This document shows positions 28,029 through 37,529 of a stretch of 46,842 nt of DNA, piece by piece. The first letter of the stretch is position 1, and each line of letters begins with the position of its first letter. The DNA is from Oligoflexia bacterium (lineage in GTDB: Bacteria > Bdellovibrionota > UBA1018 > CAIMNF01). Below the pieces are notes generated by a model, which saw only the letters and a list, made by a program, of their open reading frames with translations, had not been told where the DNA came from and did not search any database. Both the position numbers and the translations under genes were made by a program. The DNA lies in assembly GCA_903831745.1 (NCBI GenBank), contig CAIKYX010000096.1, positions 1 to 46,842 of the forward strand, given 5' to 3'.

Positions 28029-28721
28029 TTAAGCCTTCTTTTTTGCCTGTGGATTCGGTCCGACGATCATCATCAGCTTCTTGCCCTCGAGTTTTGGGCC
28101 AAGTTCGACGATCGCGATTTCTTTCAGTTCTTCTAGGATGTGCTGACACATCTTAAAACCAGGCTCGGTGTGGGCGATTTCGCGGCCACGGAACTGAACG
28201 GTGAATTTGACTTTGTCGCCTTCTTCTAAGAATTCTTGTGAATTCTTGATTTTATAGGCGAGATCGTGCTCCTCGGTATTCGGGCGGAGTTGCACTTCTT
28301 TTACTTTGACCACGACCTGATTCTTACGGGCCTGGGCTTCTTTTTTCTTTTTCTCGTATTTGAATTTTCCGAAATCGCAGATCTTACAGACCGGTGGATT
28401 TGCACCTGCAGCGACTTCCATCAGGTCGAGGTTGCGTTCGCGGGCCATCTGAAGGGCCTGCTGGGTCGGAACGATTCCGACTTGTGCGCCATTTTCGTCA
28501 ATGAGACGGACGTTCGGAACGCGAATTCGCTCGTTCAGACGGACATCATCTTTATCATCTCTATTGAAGTTCCGATCGCCGCGGGGCGGGAACGGTCTTG
28601 GGCGGGGTTGAAAAGTGGGTTTTGGTCCGGTTGGACCAGAAGTATTTGTATTGCTCGTATTGCCTGTATTGCTGCCAGTTGCTGGCGCAATAATGATTTG
28701 ACCTGGGGTTTTAAATGCCAT
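28029..28721 (-). CDS. infC: Translation initiation factor IF-3 with N-terminal low-complexity extension
   Basis: 'DVRLNERIRVPNVRLIDENGAQVGIVPTQQALQMARERNLDLMEVAAGANPPVCKICDFGKFKYEKKKK'. Confidence 0.96.
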   Translation of the reverse strand: MAFKTPGQIIIAPATGSNTGNTSNTNTSGPTGPKPTFQPRPRPFPPRGDRNFNRDDKDDVRLNERIRVPNVRLIDENGAQVGIVPTQQALQMARERNLDLMEVAAGANPPVCKICDFGKFKYEKKKKEAQARKNQVVVKVKEVQLRPNTEEHDLAYKIKNSQEFLEEGDKVKFTVQFRGREIAHTEPGFKMCQHILEELKEIAIVELGPKLEGKKLMMIVGPNPQAKKKA

Positions 28722-28743
28722 TGTGTTGGTTTTGTTCTCCTAT

Positions 28744-28780
28744 CGGGCATTTTTAAAAGTCTGCCCGGGTTATGACTTTT
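28744..28780 (-). promoter_or_regulatory. Predicted H-type pseudoknot upstream of the infC Shine-Dalgarno
   Basis: Minus strand: AAAAGTC-ATAACC-CGGGCA-GACTTTT-AAAAA-TGCCCG-at-AGGAG; stem 1 28780-28774/28761-28755, stem 2 28767-28762/28749-28744. Confidence 0.55.
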
Positions 28781-28821
28781 GAGCGTGGAATCACACCACG
28801 CCTCATAAGCGCTAGGTTTTA

Positions 28822-28850
28822 GAATTACCTAGAAGCCAATGGGGTGTCAA
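28822..28850 (-). promoter_or_regulatory. Candidate sigma70-type promoter for infC operon
   Basis: Minus strand TTGACA-N17-TAATTC (TTGACA at 28850-28845, TAATTC at 28827-28822). Confidence 0.5.
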
Positions 28851-28892
28851 GAGTTTAGGAGTTAGGTCATCTTAACGAAAAGGGTTAAAGGA

Positions 28893-31637
28893 CTACTGAG
28901 CCCATTCCGCGCCAGGAGTCTTTTTTGTGTCCGAGGTCAAATCTACTTTTTTAGACTCAAACCCTTGTTCACAGTTTCTAATCATTGTTTCGCACTTATC
29001 ATCCGCATTTTTTGGATCAGCCGAGTACCACTTCTTTTCGTCTTCAAGCTGCTGCTGAAGTTCTGAGTACTTTTTACCACCCAAGTGCTCGCTTTCCATG
29101 GCGTGAATGATTGCACTCAACTGATCATCAATCCCACCAGTGGCACGATCCGCAGCATCCTCTTCACACTGCTTTCTGTAATTTTTGCAGTCATCAATAT
29201 TATAGGACACATTATTTACGCTATCTTTGTCCTTCTTTTCCTCTTTTTTATCCTTCTTTGGCTTCTTATTATCATCACTATCTTCGCTATCACTCTGGTC
29301 TTTCGCTTTACAATTTCCTGAATAAGTATCAGCTGTCTTAGTTGCAGTTTTTGCTAAATCCTCAAATGATTTTTTATCGTCTTCAATTTTCTTGGCAATT
29401 CCGTCTCGAACATCCTTAAGACCAGAGCCGTTAAAATCAGGCAAACCGCCAGGCACCTGGGCAGAAAGCACTGCAGTCATATCATCTGGCATTTTATAAG
29501 GCCCGGTCAATTTGCCCGGAGGTGGCCCTTTATCTTCAACTTCTGTCGATTGAAGTTGAACCCCTTTCAGTGGCGTTGGTCGATCGGGCGCAGAAACCCC
29601 ACTCTTCATCAATTGGGTCTTCAACGCATCGTATTGCTGAATCATTCCCGAATAAACGGTTGCAAGACCACCAGCAAACGAATGAAGCTGGGCCTGCATC
29701 TGAGCATTTGAAGAATTCGTATCAGACGTGATTTTTGCTTTAACAAATTGCGAGGTTTTCTGTTGTCGTGTTCGAAAAACTGTTAGCGCAGTGATACAAC
29801 CGTTAATGCCTTGGCAAGGAAGATTCGCAGCAGACACCATTGCGCCGCCGGTAATATTCATGCTGGTAATGGTGTTGGTACCATTACCTTCGAGCAAATT
29901 CGTTAGATTTTGACCAATTTGCTTGTAACAAGCAGTCATTTTCTGAGGATCATCCTTAGTACAATCGAAGCGATTCAGTGTAACGTGTTGACTGGCGAGA
30001 GCGGCCATGACGTCGCTGTAACTATTATTCAGATCACCGAGCTTGGTATTCAAAGCACCTGCAAGAAGGCTTCGGTTCGAAGCAATTACGGCTTTTTGAA
30101 TGCTGTATTTAGAACCAGGAGATTTGATTTGCTGATTCTTCCAGTTGTTGGCATCGCTAAAGCAATGGCCAGCGACTGAACTTAAAATACTGTTTAAATC
30201 GACATGCGAGGCTTGAGCAATCGCATTGATGTTGGCTGCGTATTTGGTTTGAATATCGCTCCAAGTAAGCGCTTTCGGCGCCATTTTCGGCCCATTTACC
30301 GCACCCGAACTATCCTTAGAAACATCGTCACCTAAACCCATATCGGCAAACATAGATGCCATCAAAGAATCGACTGCACTCGAATTTGCCTGTGCCTGTT
30401 CTTTTCTCGACTCAGAGAAAATCACGTTTCCGCCATTCGCAACGAACGCCGACTGACTGACCATGCTTTGAATATACTCTTTGGCATTACACGGCTGCTT
30501 GGCATATTTCGGATTACCAGCACTATCAAATACGTACGATTTTCCGTCAGCAGATGGAATCGGCTTAAAGCACTGAAGTGAATAGCCACCCTTCATATTT
30601 AGATTATTGGTTCCGCCAGTTCTACCGCTCGAATCTGGCCCCCCCATACAGGCAACCACTACCTGCATGCGATTTGCTTCTAAGTTTTGGTCATTGGTAA
30701 TTCCGTCGGCAACAATCTTATCGGCAGCACTTTGAAAATCGAGATCTTGACCGGCTAAACCTTTTAAGCCCGGAACCGGATCGTTTAAATGAGAAACCTT
30801 ATCCTTGATGCTTGCCTGAAGGCCGAGCAATCCGATAAATCTCGTATTGCCCGATACCTGGCCGAGCGTCGGATCGGGGCCTAGAATTTTTTCACATTCC
30901 ACAACCTGAGCATCCACTTCGCCCTTATACTGAACCTGTTGATTGAATACATTCAAGTTTGCCTGAAGTGCTGCCTGTAGCGCCTGTCCTGCTTGCTGCA
31001 CGCCATTTTGGAGGGCGCTCATCTTACAAGAAAATGCGTCGAGTTGTTTTTGGGCCGCTATCAGATTTGGGTCGTCGCAGGACGCCCGAGCATTTACATA
31101 GTCTCTAAAGTTTTGAGCTTTGGTCCTTGCATCCTTAAATCCCTGATGATCTGTCCAAACTGTTTGATCATCCGAAGTGCCGTTTGCGTCAGCACTTCCT
31201 CCAATAGGCTTGCCCTTTTTAACTTTGGTGAAAGCGTCACAACTCACATCAGAGACGGGCGGGGTAGAGCACTTATAAGCACAGGCGTTCGGCACTGATC
31301 TTGAAAAATCCGGGCAACCCTTGATTGAACCGCCTGTGGCGCCACCTCCGCCACCTAATGCAGCGGATGCGTTTAAAATATAATTTGCAACGCTGCCGTT
31401 AGAGTTTCCATCACACTTCTGAAGCGCATCCTGCATATTAACATTGGCTACTTGGGTTTGAAAAAGTGCCGGAGACTGTCCAAAAGTTGCAGCAGGCAAC
31501 GTGTTCGTGACATCGACCAAGGCGTTGGTCAATCCGCTGTTCTGGGCCTCGACGGAAGGAGTGTTGGGATTCAACAAAAACAGTATCGTGAGCGCATACA
31601 CGATTCTGACCGAACTAGATTTTTTACGATTCCCCAT
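28893..31637 (-). CDS. Large secreted protein of unknown function (914 aa)
   Basis: Signal peptide 'IVYALTILFLLNPNTPSVEA', many Cys, Asn/Gln-rich, charged 'SDSEDSDDNKKPKKDKKEEKKDKDS' stretch. Confidence 0.65.
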   Translation of the reverse strand: MGNRKKSSSVRIVYALTILFLLNPNTPSVEAQNSGLTNALVDVTNTLPAATFGQSPALFQTQVANVNMQDALQKCDGNSNGSVANYILNASAALGGGGGATGGSIKGCPDFSRSVPNACAYKCSTPPVSDVSCDAFTKVKKGKPIGGSADANGTSDDQTVWTDHQGFKDARTKAQNFRDYVNARASCDDPNLIAAQKQLDAFSCKMSALQNGVQQAGQALQAALQANLNVFNQQVQYKGEVDAQVVECEKILGPDPTLGQVSGNTRFIGLLGLQASIKDKVSHLNDPVPGLKGLAGQDLDFQSAADKIVADGITNDQNLEANRMQVVVACMGGPDSSGRTGGTNNLNMKGGYSLQCFKPIPSADGKSYVFDSAGNPKYAKQPCNAKEYIQSMVSQSAFVANGGNVIFSESRKEQAQANSSAVDSLMASMFADMGLGDDVSKDSSGAVNGPKMAPKALTWSDIQTKYAANINAIAQASHVDLNSILSSVAGHCFSDANNWKNQQIKSPGSKYSIQKAVIASNRSLLAGALNTKLGDLNNSYSDVMAALASQHVTLNRFDCTKDDPQKMTACYKQIGQNLTNLLEGNGTNTITSMNITGGAMVSAANLPCQGINGCITALTVFRTRQQKTSQFVKAKITSDTNSSNAQMQAQLHSFAGGLATVYSGMIQQYDALKTQLMKSGVSAPDRPTPLKGVQLQSTEVEDKGPPPGKLTGPYKMPDDMTAVLSAQVPGGLPDFNGSGLKDVRDGIAKKIEDDKKSFEDLAKTATKTADTYSGNCKAKDQSDSEDSDDNKKPKKDKKEEKKDKDSVNNVSYNIDDCKNYRKQCEEDAADRATGGIDDQLSAIIHAMESEHLGGKKYSELQQQLEDEKKWYSADPKNADDKCETMIRNCEQGFESKKVDLTSDTKKTPGAEWAQ

Positions 31638-31867
31638 GAAGATCCCCCAGTGATTAGTTTATGTATTTTTTTCAAAAAATAAAATTGAAAACTACCCCAT
31701 CCGATCGATTTAATTACAATTTTACCTACTTTTTAAACAAATTCTATTTAAAGTAAACAAAATCCATAGCGCAGGAAGCGTGAGTTTTGATCACAAATTG
31801 AGGCTGGAACGATGGCAAATTGGCGCATTCTACATGGGGTCCGAAGGCTCTTCTCACCCTTTCTACT

Positions 31868-31896
31868 TGAAAAAATTCTAATAATCAGGTATCAAA
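31868..31896 (+). promoter_or_regulatory. Candidate promoter of the rimP leader
   Basis: TTGAAA-N17-TATCAA. Confidence 0.35.
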
Positions 31897-31927
31897 AAGG
31901 ACGGATCCTTTAATTTTAACAAGAAGC

Positions 31928-31985
31928 GCGGGTTCAAGGGCAAATCACCCAGGGGGTGTGGCCAATTAAGACCCGCTTTTTTTTT
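31928..31985 (+). terminator. Intrinsic-terminator-like structure upstream of rimP
   Basis: GCGGGT (31928-31933) pairs with ACCCGC (31971-31976), internal hairpin CACCC/GGGTG, followed by T9 (31977-31985). Confidence 0.6.
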
Positions 31986-32034
31986 AGCTGCGAGCACCAA
32001 AAGTGTGCTGGCCGATAGAACATAATAACTCGTA

Positions 32035-32721
32035 ATGATTCAACAAGAACAGACGGCAAACAACTTAAACACGAAACCAGGTCTCACGGCTCGCACGCCG
32101 CTTGAGCGCCTGACGTTGTTTATCGAAACCACGCTCGCCGCTCTCGGTTACGAACTCGTTGCGATCGAAGTCACCAATCATCGCGAAAAGAAACTCCGTG
32201 TATTTATTGACGCTCTTCAAACCGGTTCGGGCCAAAACGGTGGCGTCGGCATCGAAGACTGCGTCAAGGTTACTCACGAACTCGACCAACCGCTCGAGTT
32301 AAGCCAAGAGATCAACGAAGTCTTCAGCGGCCCTTACGAACTCGAGGTTTCATCACCGGGTGTCGATCGCCCACTTCGAAAACCACAAGATTTTACCCGT
32401 TTCGCAGGCGAAATCGCCCGCCTCCATACGTTTCGCCCGCTGACTGCAGAAGAAACGCAGGCCAGCGAGTACAGCACCAAGAATCCTAAACAGAAAAATT
32501 TTTACGGCGTGCTTCGCGGTTTCGAAAACGAAGCCATTCTTTTTGGAGCATTGCCGGAAGACGGAACGCGCGAGTTGTTTGTGCGCGGTCAAAAAAAGAA
32601 ACCGCAGAAGAAGAAAGAATCTGCACCAACCGAGAATTTAATACGCATCCCCTTGGATCTCGTTTCCAAGGCAAACCTCGAACCTCAGGTCAGGTTTCCG
32701 GATGAAAAAGAAGAAGATTAG
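32035..32721 (+). CDS. rimP: Ribosome maturation factor RimP
   Basis: 'LGYELVAIEVTNHREKKLRVFIDA...GIEDCVKVTHELDQPLE...YELEVSSPGVDRPLRKPQDF'. Confidence 0.95.
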   Translation: MIQQEQTANNLNTKPGLTARTPLERLTLFIETTLAALGYELVAIEVTNHREKKLRVFIDALQTGSGQNGGVGIEDCVKVTHELDQPLELSQEINEVFSGPYELEVSSPGVDRPLRKPQDFTRFAGEIARLHTFRPLTAEETQASEYSTKNPKQKNFYGVLRGFENEAILFGALPEDGTRELFVRGQKKKPQKKKESAPTENLIRIPLDLVSKANLEPQVRFPDEKEED

Positions 32722-32738
32722 GACGAAAGGGAAAATTT

Positions 32739-34184
32739 ATGAACTTAAGTGAACTCAGCAGAGTAATCGAATCAGTAGGCCGCGACCGAGGCATCAAGCG
32801 CGAAATCATCGTCAGTGCCATTGAGCAAGCCATTCTGGCAGCAGCCCAGAAGAAATACGGCCCGCACGCGATTCTCGAAGCCCACTACAATGACGAATCT
32901 GGCGATGTCGATCTCTACCTCTTCAAAAAAGTAGTCGATAGCGACGACGACATGCTCGAAGAATCTGAAGAGATCAAAGTACAAGACGCACTCGAACTCG
33001 ATCCACAAGCCCAAGTCGGCGACGAGCTCGGTGTAAAAGTCGAAACTCCGAACTTTGGCCGCATCGATGCGCAAACTGCCAAGCAGATCATTTTTCAAAA
33101 GGTCCGCGATGCAGAACGCGACATCATCTTTAACGAGTACGTACCTCTGAAAGGCGAAATCGTTTCTGGTATTGCCCGCCGTATGGAACGCGGCAATCTC
33201 GTGATCGATCTCGGTAAAACCGATGCGCTTCTTCCGAAGAACGAAATCATCCCTGGCGAAAACTACAAACCAGGCGACCGCGTTCAAGCCATCCTCATCG
33301 ATGTGGTTTCGACCACCAAGGGGCCAGCACTCTACATCAGCCGTACCAGCCCTAAATACCTGATGAAACTTTTCGAACAAGAAGTTCCAGAAATCCGCGA
33401 CGGCATCATCGAGATCAAACAATGTTCTCGTGAGCCGGGTTCACGCGCAAAAATGGCTGTCGTCTCTAAAGACCGCGATATCGATCCAGTCGGCGCCTGC
33501 GTCGGCATGAAAGGTGTTCGCGTTCAACAAGTCATCGGCGAGCTCAAAGGCGAGAAGATCGACATTATCCCTTGGTCGGATAACCCAATGGTTTTCGCCC
33601 GTTCGGCACTTTCTCCGGCAGAGATCTCGTCCATCCGTATCGACGAGCGCACCAAAGCCATGGAGATCATGGTCGATGACAACCAACTTTCACTCGCAAT
33701 CGGAAAGCGCGGACAAAACGTCCGTCTCGCGGCCCAGATCACGGGTTGGAAACTCGACATCATCTCTAAGACCAAACTTCAAAAACGCCTCACCGATGCA
33801 ATCACCAATCTGGTGCACATCGAAGGCATGAACGAAACCCTGGCCCGCTCACTCGCCCAAGTCGGTGTCTTAAACATCAAGCAGATTTCAGACACTCCAC
33901 TCGAAGTATTAATGAAGGTTCCGGGTTTCGAAGACAAAGAAGTCGCAACGAAACTGAAAGAAAAAGCACAAGCCCTGGTCGATGAGGGAGCTCCATTCGT
34001 TCATGGCGTTCAAACCGCAAGCACCATCATGAGTGGTGAAAGCAACGTCAAATCAGACGCAGATCAAAAATTAAAAGAAATGATTCAACAATCCGAAACT
34101 GCCCAGGCAGCGGATACGCTTGCAGCCGCCACGGCTAAAGCAGCAGCTTCCGCTGAAACGGATAGGAGCTCACTGAATGACTGA
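32739..34184 (+). CDS. nusA: Transcription termination/antitermination protein NusA
   Basis: S1/KH architecture: 'RDIDPVGACVGMKGVRVQQVIGELKGEKIDIIPW', 'LAIGKRGQNVRLAAQITGWKLDI'. Confidence 0.97.
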   Translation: MNLSELSRVIESVGRDRGIKREIIVSAIEQAILAAAQKKYGPHAILEAHYNDESGDVDLYLFKKVVDSDDDMLEESEEIKVQDALELDPQAQVGDELGVKVETPNFGRIDAQTAKQIIFQKVRDAERDIIFNEYVPLKGEIVSGIARRMERGNLVIDLGKTDALLPKNEIIPGENYKPGDRVQAILIDVVSTTKGPALYISRTSPKYLMKLFEQEVPEIRDGIIEIKQCSREPGSRAKMAVVSKDRDIDPVGACVGMKGVRVQQVIGELKGEKIDIIPWSDNPMVFARSALSPAEISSIRIDERTKAMEIMVDDNQLSLAIGKRGQNVRLAAQITGWKLDIISKTKLQKRLTDAITNLVHIEGMNETLARSLAQVGVLNIKQISDTPLEVLMKVPGFEDKEVATKLKEKAQALVDEGAPFVHGVQTASTIMSGESNVKSDADQKLKEMIQQSETAQAADTLAAATAKAAASAETDRSSLND

Positions 34185-37101
34185 TCGTGAACCCATTAAG
34201 GTATACGAGCTCGCCAAAGAGCTCGGCATTGATTCGATCTCGCTGGTGGATACGTTAAAGACTCTCGAAATTAACGTTAAAAACCACATGAGCGAGTTGT
34301 CGGACACCGATGTAGAACGTGCGCGCTCCGTGCTGAAAGCCGGATCGATGAGCGGTTCTGCGGCCGGCGCAACCTCTAAAAAATCAACCCCTACCGGAGC
34401 CAAAAAGGTCGTCGCCAGACGAGCCGCAGGCACCGGTGCGGTCGCAGCCCCTGCTACTCCGGAGAAAACCGAAGCGCCTGCGAAGACTACAAAAACCGTT
34501 CGTAAAAAAGCAGTTCCGGCGCCAGAACCTACTCCAACCGCAGCTGCAACAGCAGCAGCCGCCGCCACTTCTACCAGCAGCTCGACCGTGATTCGCCGAC
34601 GAGTGCTTTCGGATGGTGCAACCCAAACCGTTACCTCTACCATTTCGACCGAAAAAGAAACTCGCGAAAATGCAGCACAAGAAATTCAAGCTGCAGAGGC
34701 AGCTGCCGCACCAGTCGCTGAAGTCGAAGCCGCTCCAGTCGAAGAAGCAGCCGCAATTGAGACTGCTCCGGTCGCCGCACCTCCTGCCGCTCCCGAATAT
34801 AAACCTACTTTAACTCTGGCCGCAGTACCGACGCCGGCAGCTCCAGTGGCAGTCGTAGCACCGGTTGAGCCGGTGGTCGCAGCCGAGCCCGGCACCGTCG
34901 AAACCGTTCGTACCGAAGTAAAAACCGAAGGCGGAAAAGTAACCACGTCGATCATTCGCCGTACTGAAACAACCACCCTGACTACTTCAAGTATGAAGGA
35001 TTCGATGGGAAAACGAAGCTTGCTTCGCATCATCGAACAACCCAAACTTGCTCCGAAGCCAAAACCGGGTGCAGCGGCATCGACTGCCAGCACGGATGAC
35101 AAAGACAAGAAACCGGGCTTCAAATCCGATCGCGAAGGCTTTAAGTTCGCACGAGTAGATAAAGAAAACCTCGACAAAATGGCCGAGGAAGAAGCCAGAA
35201 AACGTGGTCCAAAAGCGTTCGAAACTGAAATCAAACCAGAAGACATCAAATATTCGGATTACCGAAAAAAAGAAATGATCTTCATTCCGAAGCGTAAAAA
35301 AGCTCCAGTAGGAAAAAACCTGAGACAAACCAATATCACTACCGCTGCAGCTCATAAACGCGTTGTCGAAATGGGTGATACCATTACGGTCGGCGAACTT
35401 GCACAACAGCTGCAAGCCAAAGCAAATGAAGTCATCAAGAAATTGATGATGATGGGCCAGATGGCGACAGTGAATCAATCACTTGATTTCGACACTGCCA
35501 CCCTGATTGCCAACGAATTCAAATTCGAAGTCAAGAACATCGCGTTTAAAGAGAACGACGTTCTTCAAATCGAAGATGAAAAAGCAGAAGATTTGAAACC
35601 CCGCCCTCCAGTGGTTACGATCATGGGTCACGTCGACCATGGTAAGACCACTCTCCTCGATGCGATTCGCGAAGCGAACGTTGCAGGCGGAGAGGCCGGC
35701 GGAATCACCCAGCATATTGGTGCCTACACGATCGAAAAAGAAGGCAAGTTGATTACCTTCATCGATACTCCGGGCCACGAAGCATTCAGCATGATGCGTG
35801 CCCGCGGTGCCAACGTTACCGATATCGTCATTCTTGTGGTTTCTGCCGATGACGGCGTAATGCCACAAACCCGTGAAGCACTGTCGCATGCAAAAGCAGC
35901 CGGCGTGCCGATCATCGTTGCGGTAAATAAAATTGATAAACCCGGTGCCAATCCAGAGAAAATCAAGCAAGCCTTGGCTGAACTTGATCTCCTCGCCGAG
36001 GATTGGGGCGGTGAAACCATGTTCATTCCGGTTTCAGCCCTGAAGAAAATGAATTTGGACAAACTTCTCGAAGGCATCTTGCTGACTGCTGAAGTTCAAG
36101 ATTACAAAGCGAATCCAAAAGGCCTTGCACGCGGCGTGGTTCTCGAAGCCCGTCTCGAAAAAGGCCGCGGACCTGTCGCCAGCATGCTGGTTAAACACGG
36201 AACCCTTCGATCAGGCGACATCGTCGTCAGCGGAACCCAATGGGGCCGCGCAAAAGCACTCACTAATCATCTCGGAGCCGCGGTAAAAGACGTGTCACCG
36301 GGTATGGCCGTCGAGGTCTTAGGATTGGATGGAATTCCAAATGCAGGTGATCAATTCGACGTCGTTAAGGACGAGCGCGCAGCAACTACTCTGGTCGACC
36401 ATCGCATTCAAGCCAATCGCGATGCGAAACAGAAGAGCTCCAAATCGTCACTCGAAGATCTTTTTGCGAGAGCAAAAGTCGGAGATCTGAAAGAACTTCT
36501 GATCGTACTTAAGGCAGACGTATTCGGATCTGCCGAAGCGGTTCGCGACAGTCTGATCAAACAATCTACAGACAAAGTTAAAGTAAAAGTCATCCATTCA
36601 GGAACCGGAGGCATCACCGAAAGCGATGTCATGCTGGCGAATGCTTCGGGTGCACTGATTGTCGGATTTAACGTCCGACCTGAAATTAAAGCCCGTCAGA
36701 TTGCTGAATCCGAACATGTCGTCATTAAGAGTTACACCATCATCTACGAACTTCTCGATGATGTGAAATTGGCCATGACCGGATTACTCGACAAGAAAAA
36801 AGTCGAGACTTACCTCGGTCGTGCAGAAGTCCGCCAGACGTTCTCGGTACCCAAAGCCGGAACTGTGGCCGGATGTTCAGTCATCGACGGAAAATTGGTT
36901 CGAAACGCAAACATTCGTCTCCTCCGAGACAACCGTATTGTTTTCGATGGCAAACTGAACTCGCTCAAACGCTTCAAAGACGATGCGAAAGAAGTTGCCC
37001 AAGGCTATGAGTGCGGTCTCGGTATCGACAACTACAACGACGTAAAGATCGGCGATGTCGTAGAAGCCTACCAGATCGATGAAATAGCCCAGGAACTTTA
37101 G
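34177..37101 (+). CDS. infB: Translation initiation factor IF-2
   Basis: '[41 protein letters not shown]', '[18 protein letters not shown]'; Ala/Pro-rich N-terminus. Confidence 0.98.
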   Translation: MTDREPIKVYELAKELGIDSISLVDTLKTLEINVKNHMSELSDTDVERARSVLKAGSMSGSAAGATSKKSTPTGAKKVVARRAAGTGAVAAPATPEKTEAPAKTTKTVRKKAVPAPEPTPTAAATAAAAATSTSSSTVIRRRVLSDGATQTVTSTISTEKETRENAAQEIQAAEAAAAPVAEVEAAPVEEAAAIETAPVAAPPAAPEYKPTLTLAAVPTPAAPVAVVAPVEPVVAAEPGTVETVRTEVKTEGGKVTTSIIRRTETTTLTTSSMKDSMGKRSLLRIIEQPKLAPKPKPGAAASTASTDDKDKKPGFKSDREGFKFARVDKENLDKMAEEEARKRGPKAFETEIKPEDIKYSDYRKKEMIFIPKRKKAPVGKNLRQTNITTAAAHKRVVEMGDTITVGELAQQLQAKANEVIKKLMMMGQMATVNQSLDFDTATLIANEFKFEVKNIAFKENDVLQIEDEKAEDLKPRPPVVTIMGHVDHGKTTLLDAIREANVAGGEAGGITQHIGAYTIEKEGKLITFIDTPGHEAFSMMRARGANVTDIVILVVSADDGVMPQTREALSHAKAAGVPIIVAVNKIDKPGANPEKIKQALAELDLLAEDWGGETMFIPVSALKKMNLDKLLEGILLTAEVQDYKANPKGLARGVVLEARLEKGRGPVASMLVKHGTLRSGDIVVSGTQWGRAKALTNHLGAAVKDVSPGMAVEVLGLDGIPNAGDQFDVVKDERAATTLVDHRIQANRDAKQKSSKSSLEDLFARAKVGDLKELLIVLKADVFGSAEAVRDSLIKQSTDKVKVKVIHSGTGGITESDVMLANASGALIVGFNVRPEIKARQIAESEHVVIKSYTIIYELLDDVKLAMTGLLDKKKVETYLGRAEVRQTFSVPKAGTVAGCSVIDGKLVRNANIRLLRDNRIVFDGKLNSLKRFKDDAKEVAQGYECGLGIDNYNDVKIGDVVEAYQIDEIAQEL

Positions 37102-37121
37102 GCTTAAGGAGCATTACCCCC

Positions 37122-37529
37122 GTGGACGAAATTCGCATTAACCGTATCCGCTCGATGATGAAAGATGAGCTTTCTGTACTGATCAATCGTGAGCTGAAGG
37201 ATCCTCGTGTTCCTTTCGTGACAGTGACCCAGGTCGAACTCACTCGTGATGCAAAGCAAGCGACGGTGTTTGTTTCCGTGCTTGCCATGAATCAGACTCA
37301 CGCCGAACCCGAAGTGATTGAAAGCTGCTTAAAAGCACTAGATAACGCAAAAGGGTTTTTGAGACGTAGCCTCAGTACCCTCTTAGGTTTGCGTTTTGTT
37401 CCTGATCTTTTGTTTCGCGAAGACAAGGGTCTCGAAAACACCCTTCGGGTAAACGAGATCCTGAAGCAACTTTCTGACGAAAAAGAAGCGGCAAAAAAAG
37501 AAGCAGAAAAGAAAAATGCAGCCGGCTGA
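37122..37529 (+). CDS. rbfA: Ribosome-binding factor A
   Basis: GTG start; 'RINRIRSMMKDELSVLINRELKDPRVPFVTVTQVELTRDAKQATVFVSVL', 'LRFVPDLLFREDKGLE'. Confidence 0.95.
   Translation: MDEIRINRIRSMMKDELSVLINRELKDPRVPFVTVTQVELTRDAKQATVFVSVLAMNQTHAEPEVIESCLKALDNAKGFLRRSLSTLLGLRFVPDLLFREDKGLENTLRVNEILKQLSDEKEAAKKEAEKKNAAG

Noticed and set aside
32772-33686. Long antisense ORFs opposite nusA (e.g. 216 aa at 32772-33422).
   Set aside because: Codon structure of a highly conserved gene on the plus strand explains them; translations show no family resemblance.
34380-34920. Ala/Pro/Thr-rich repetitive sequence in infB and the antisense ORFs it generates.
   Set aside because: Normal low-complexity linker of IF-2; antisense ORFs are composition artefacts.
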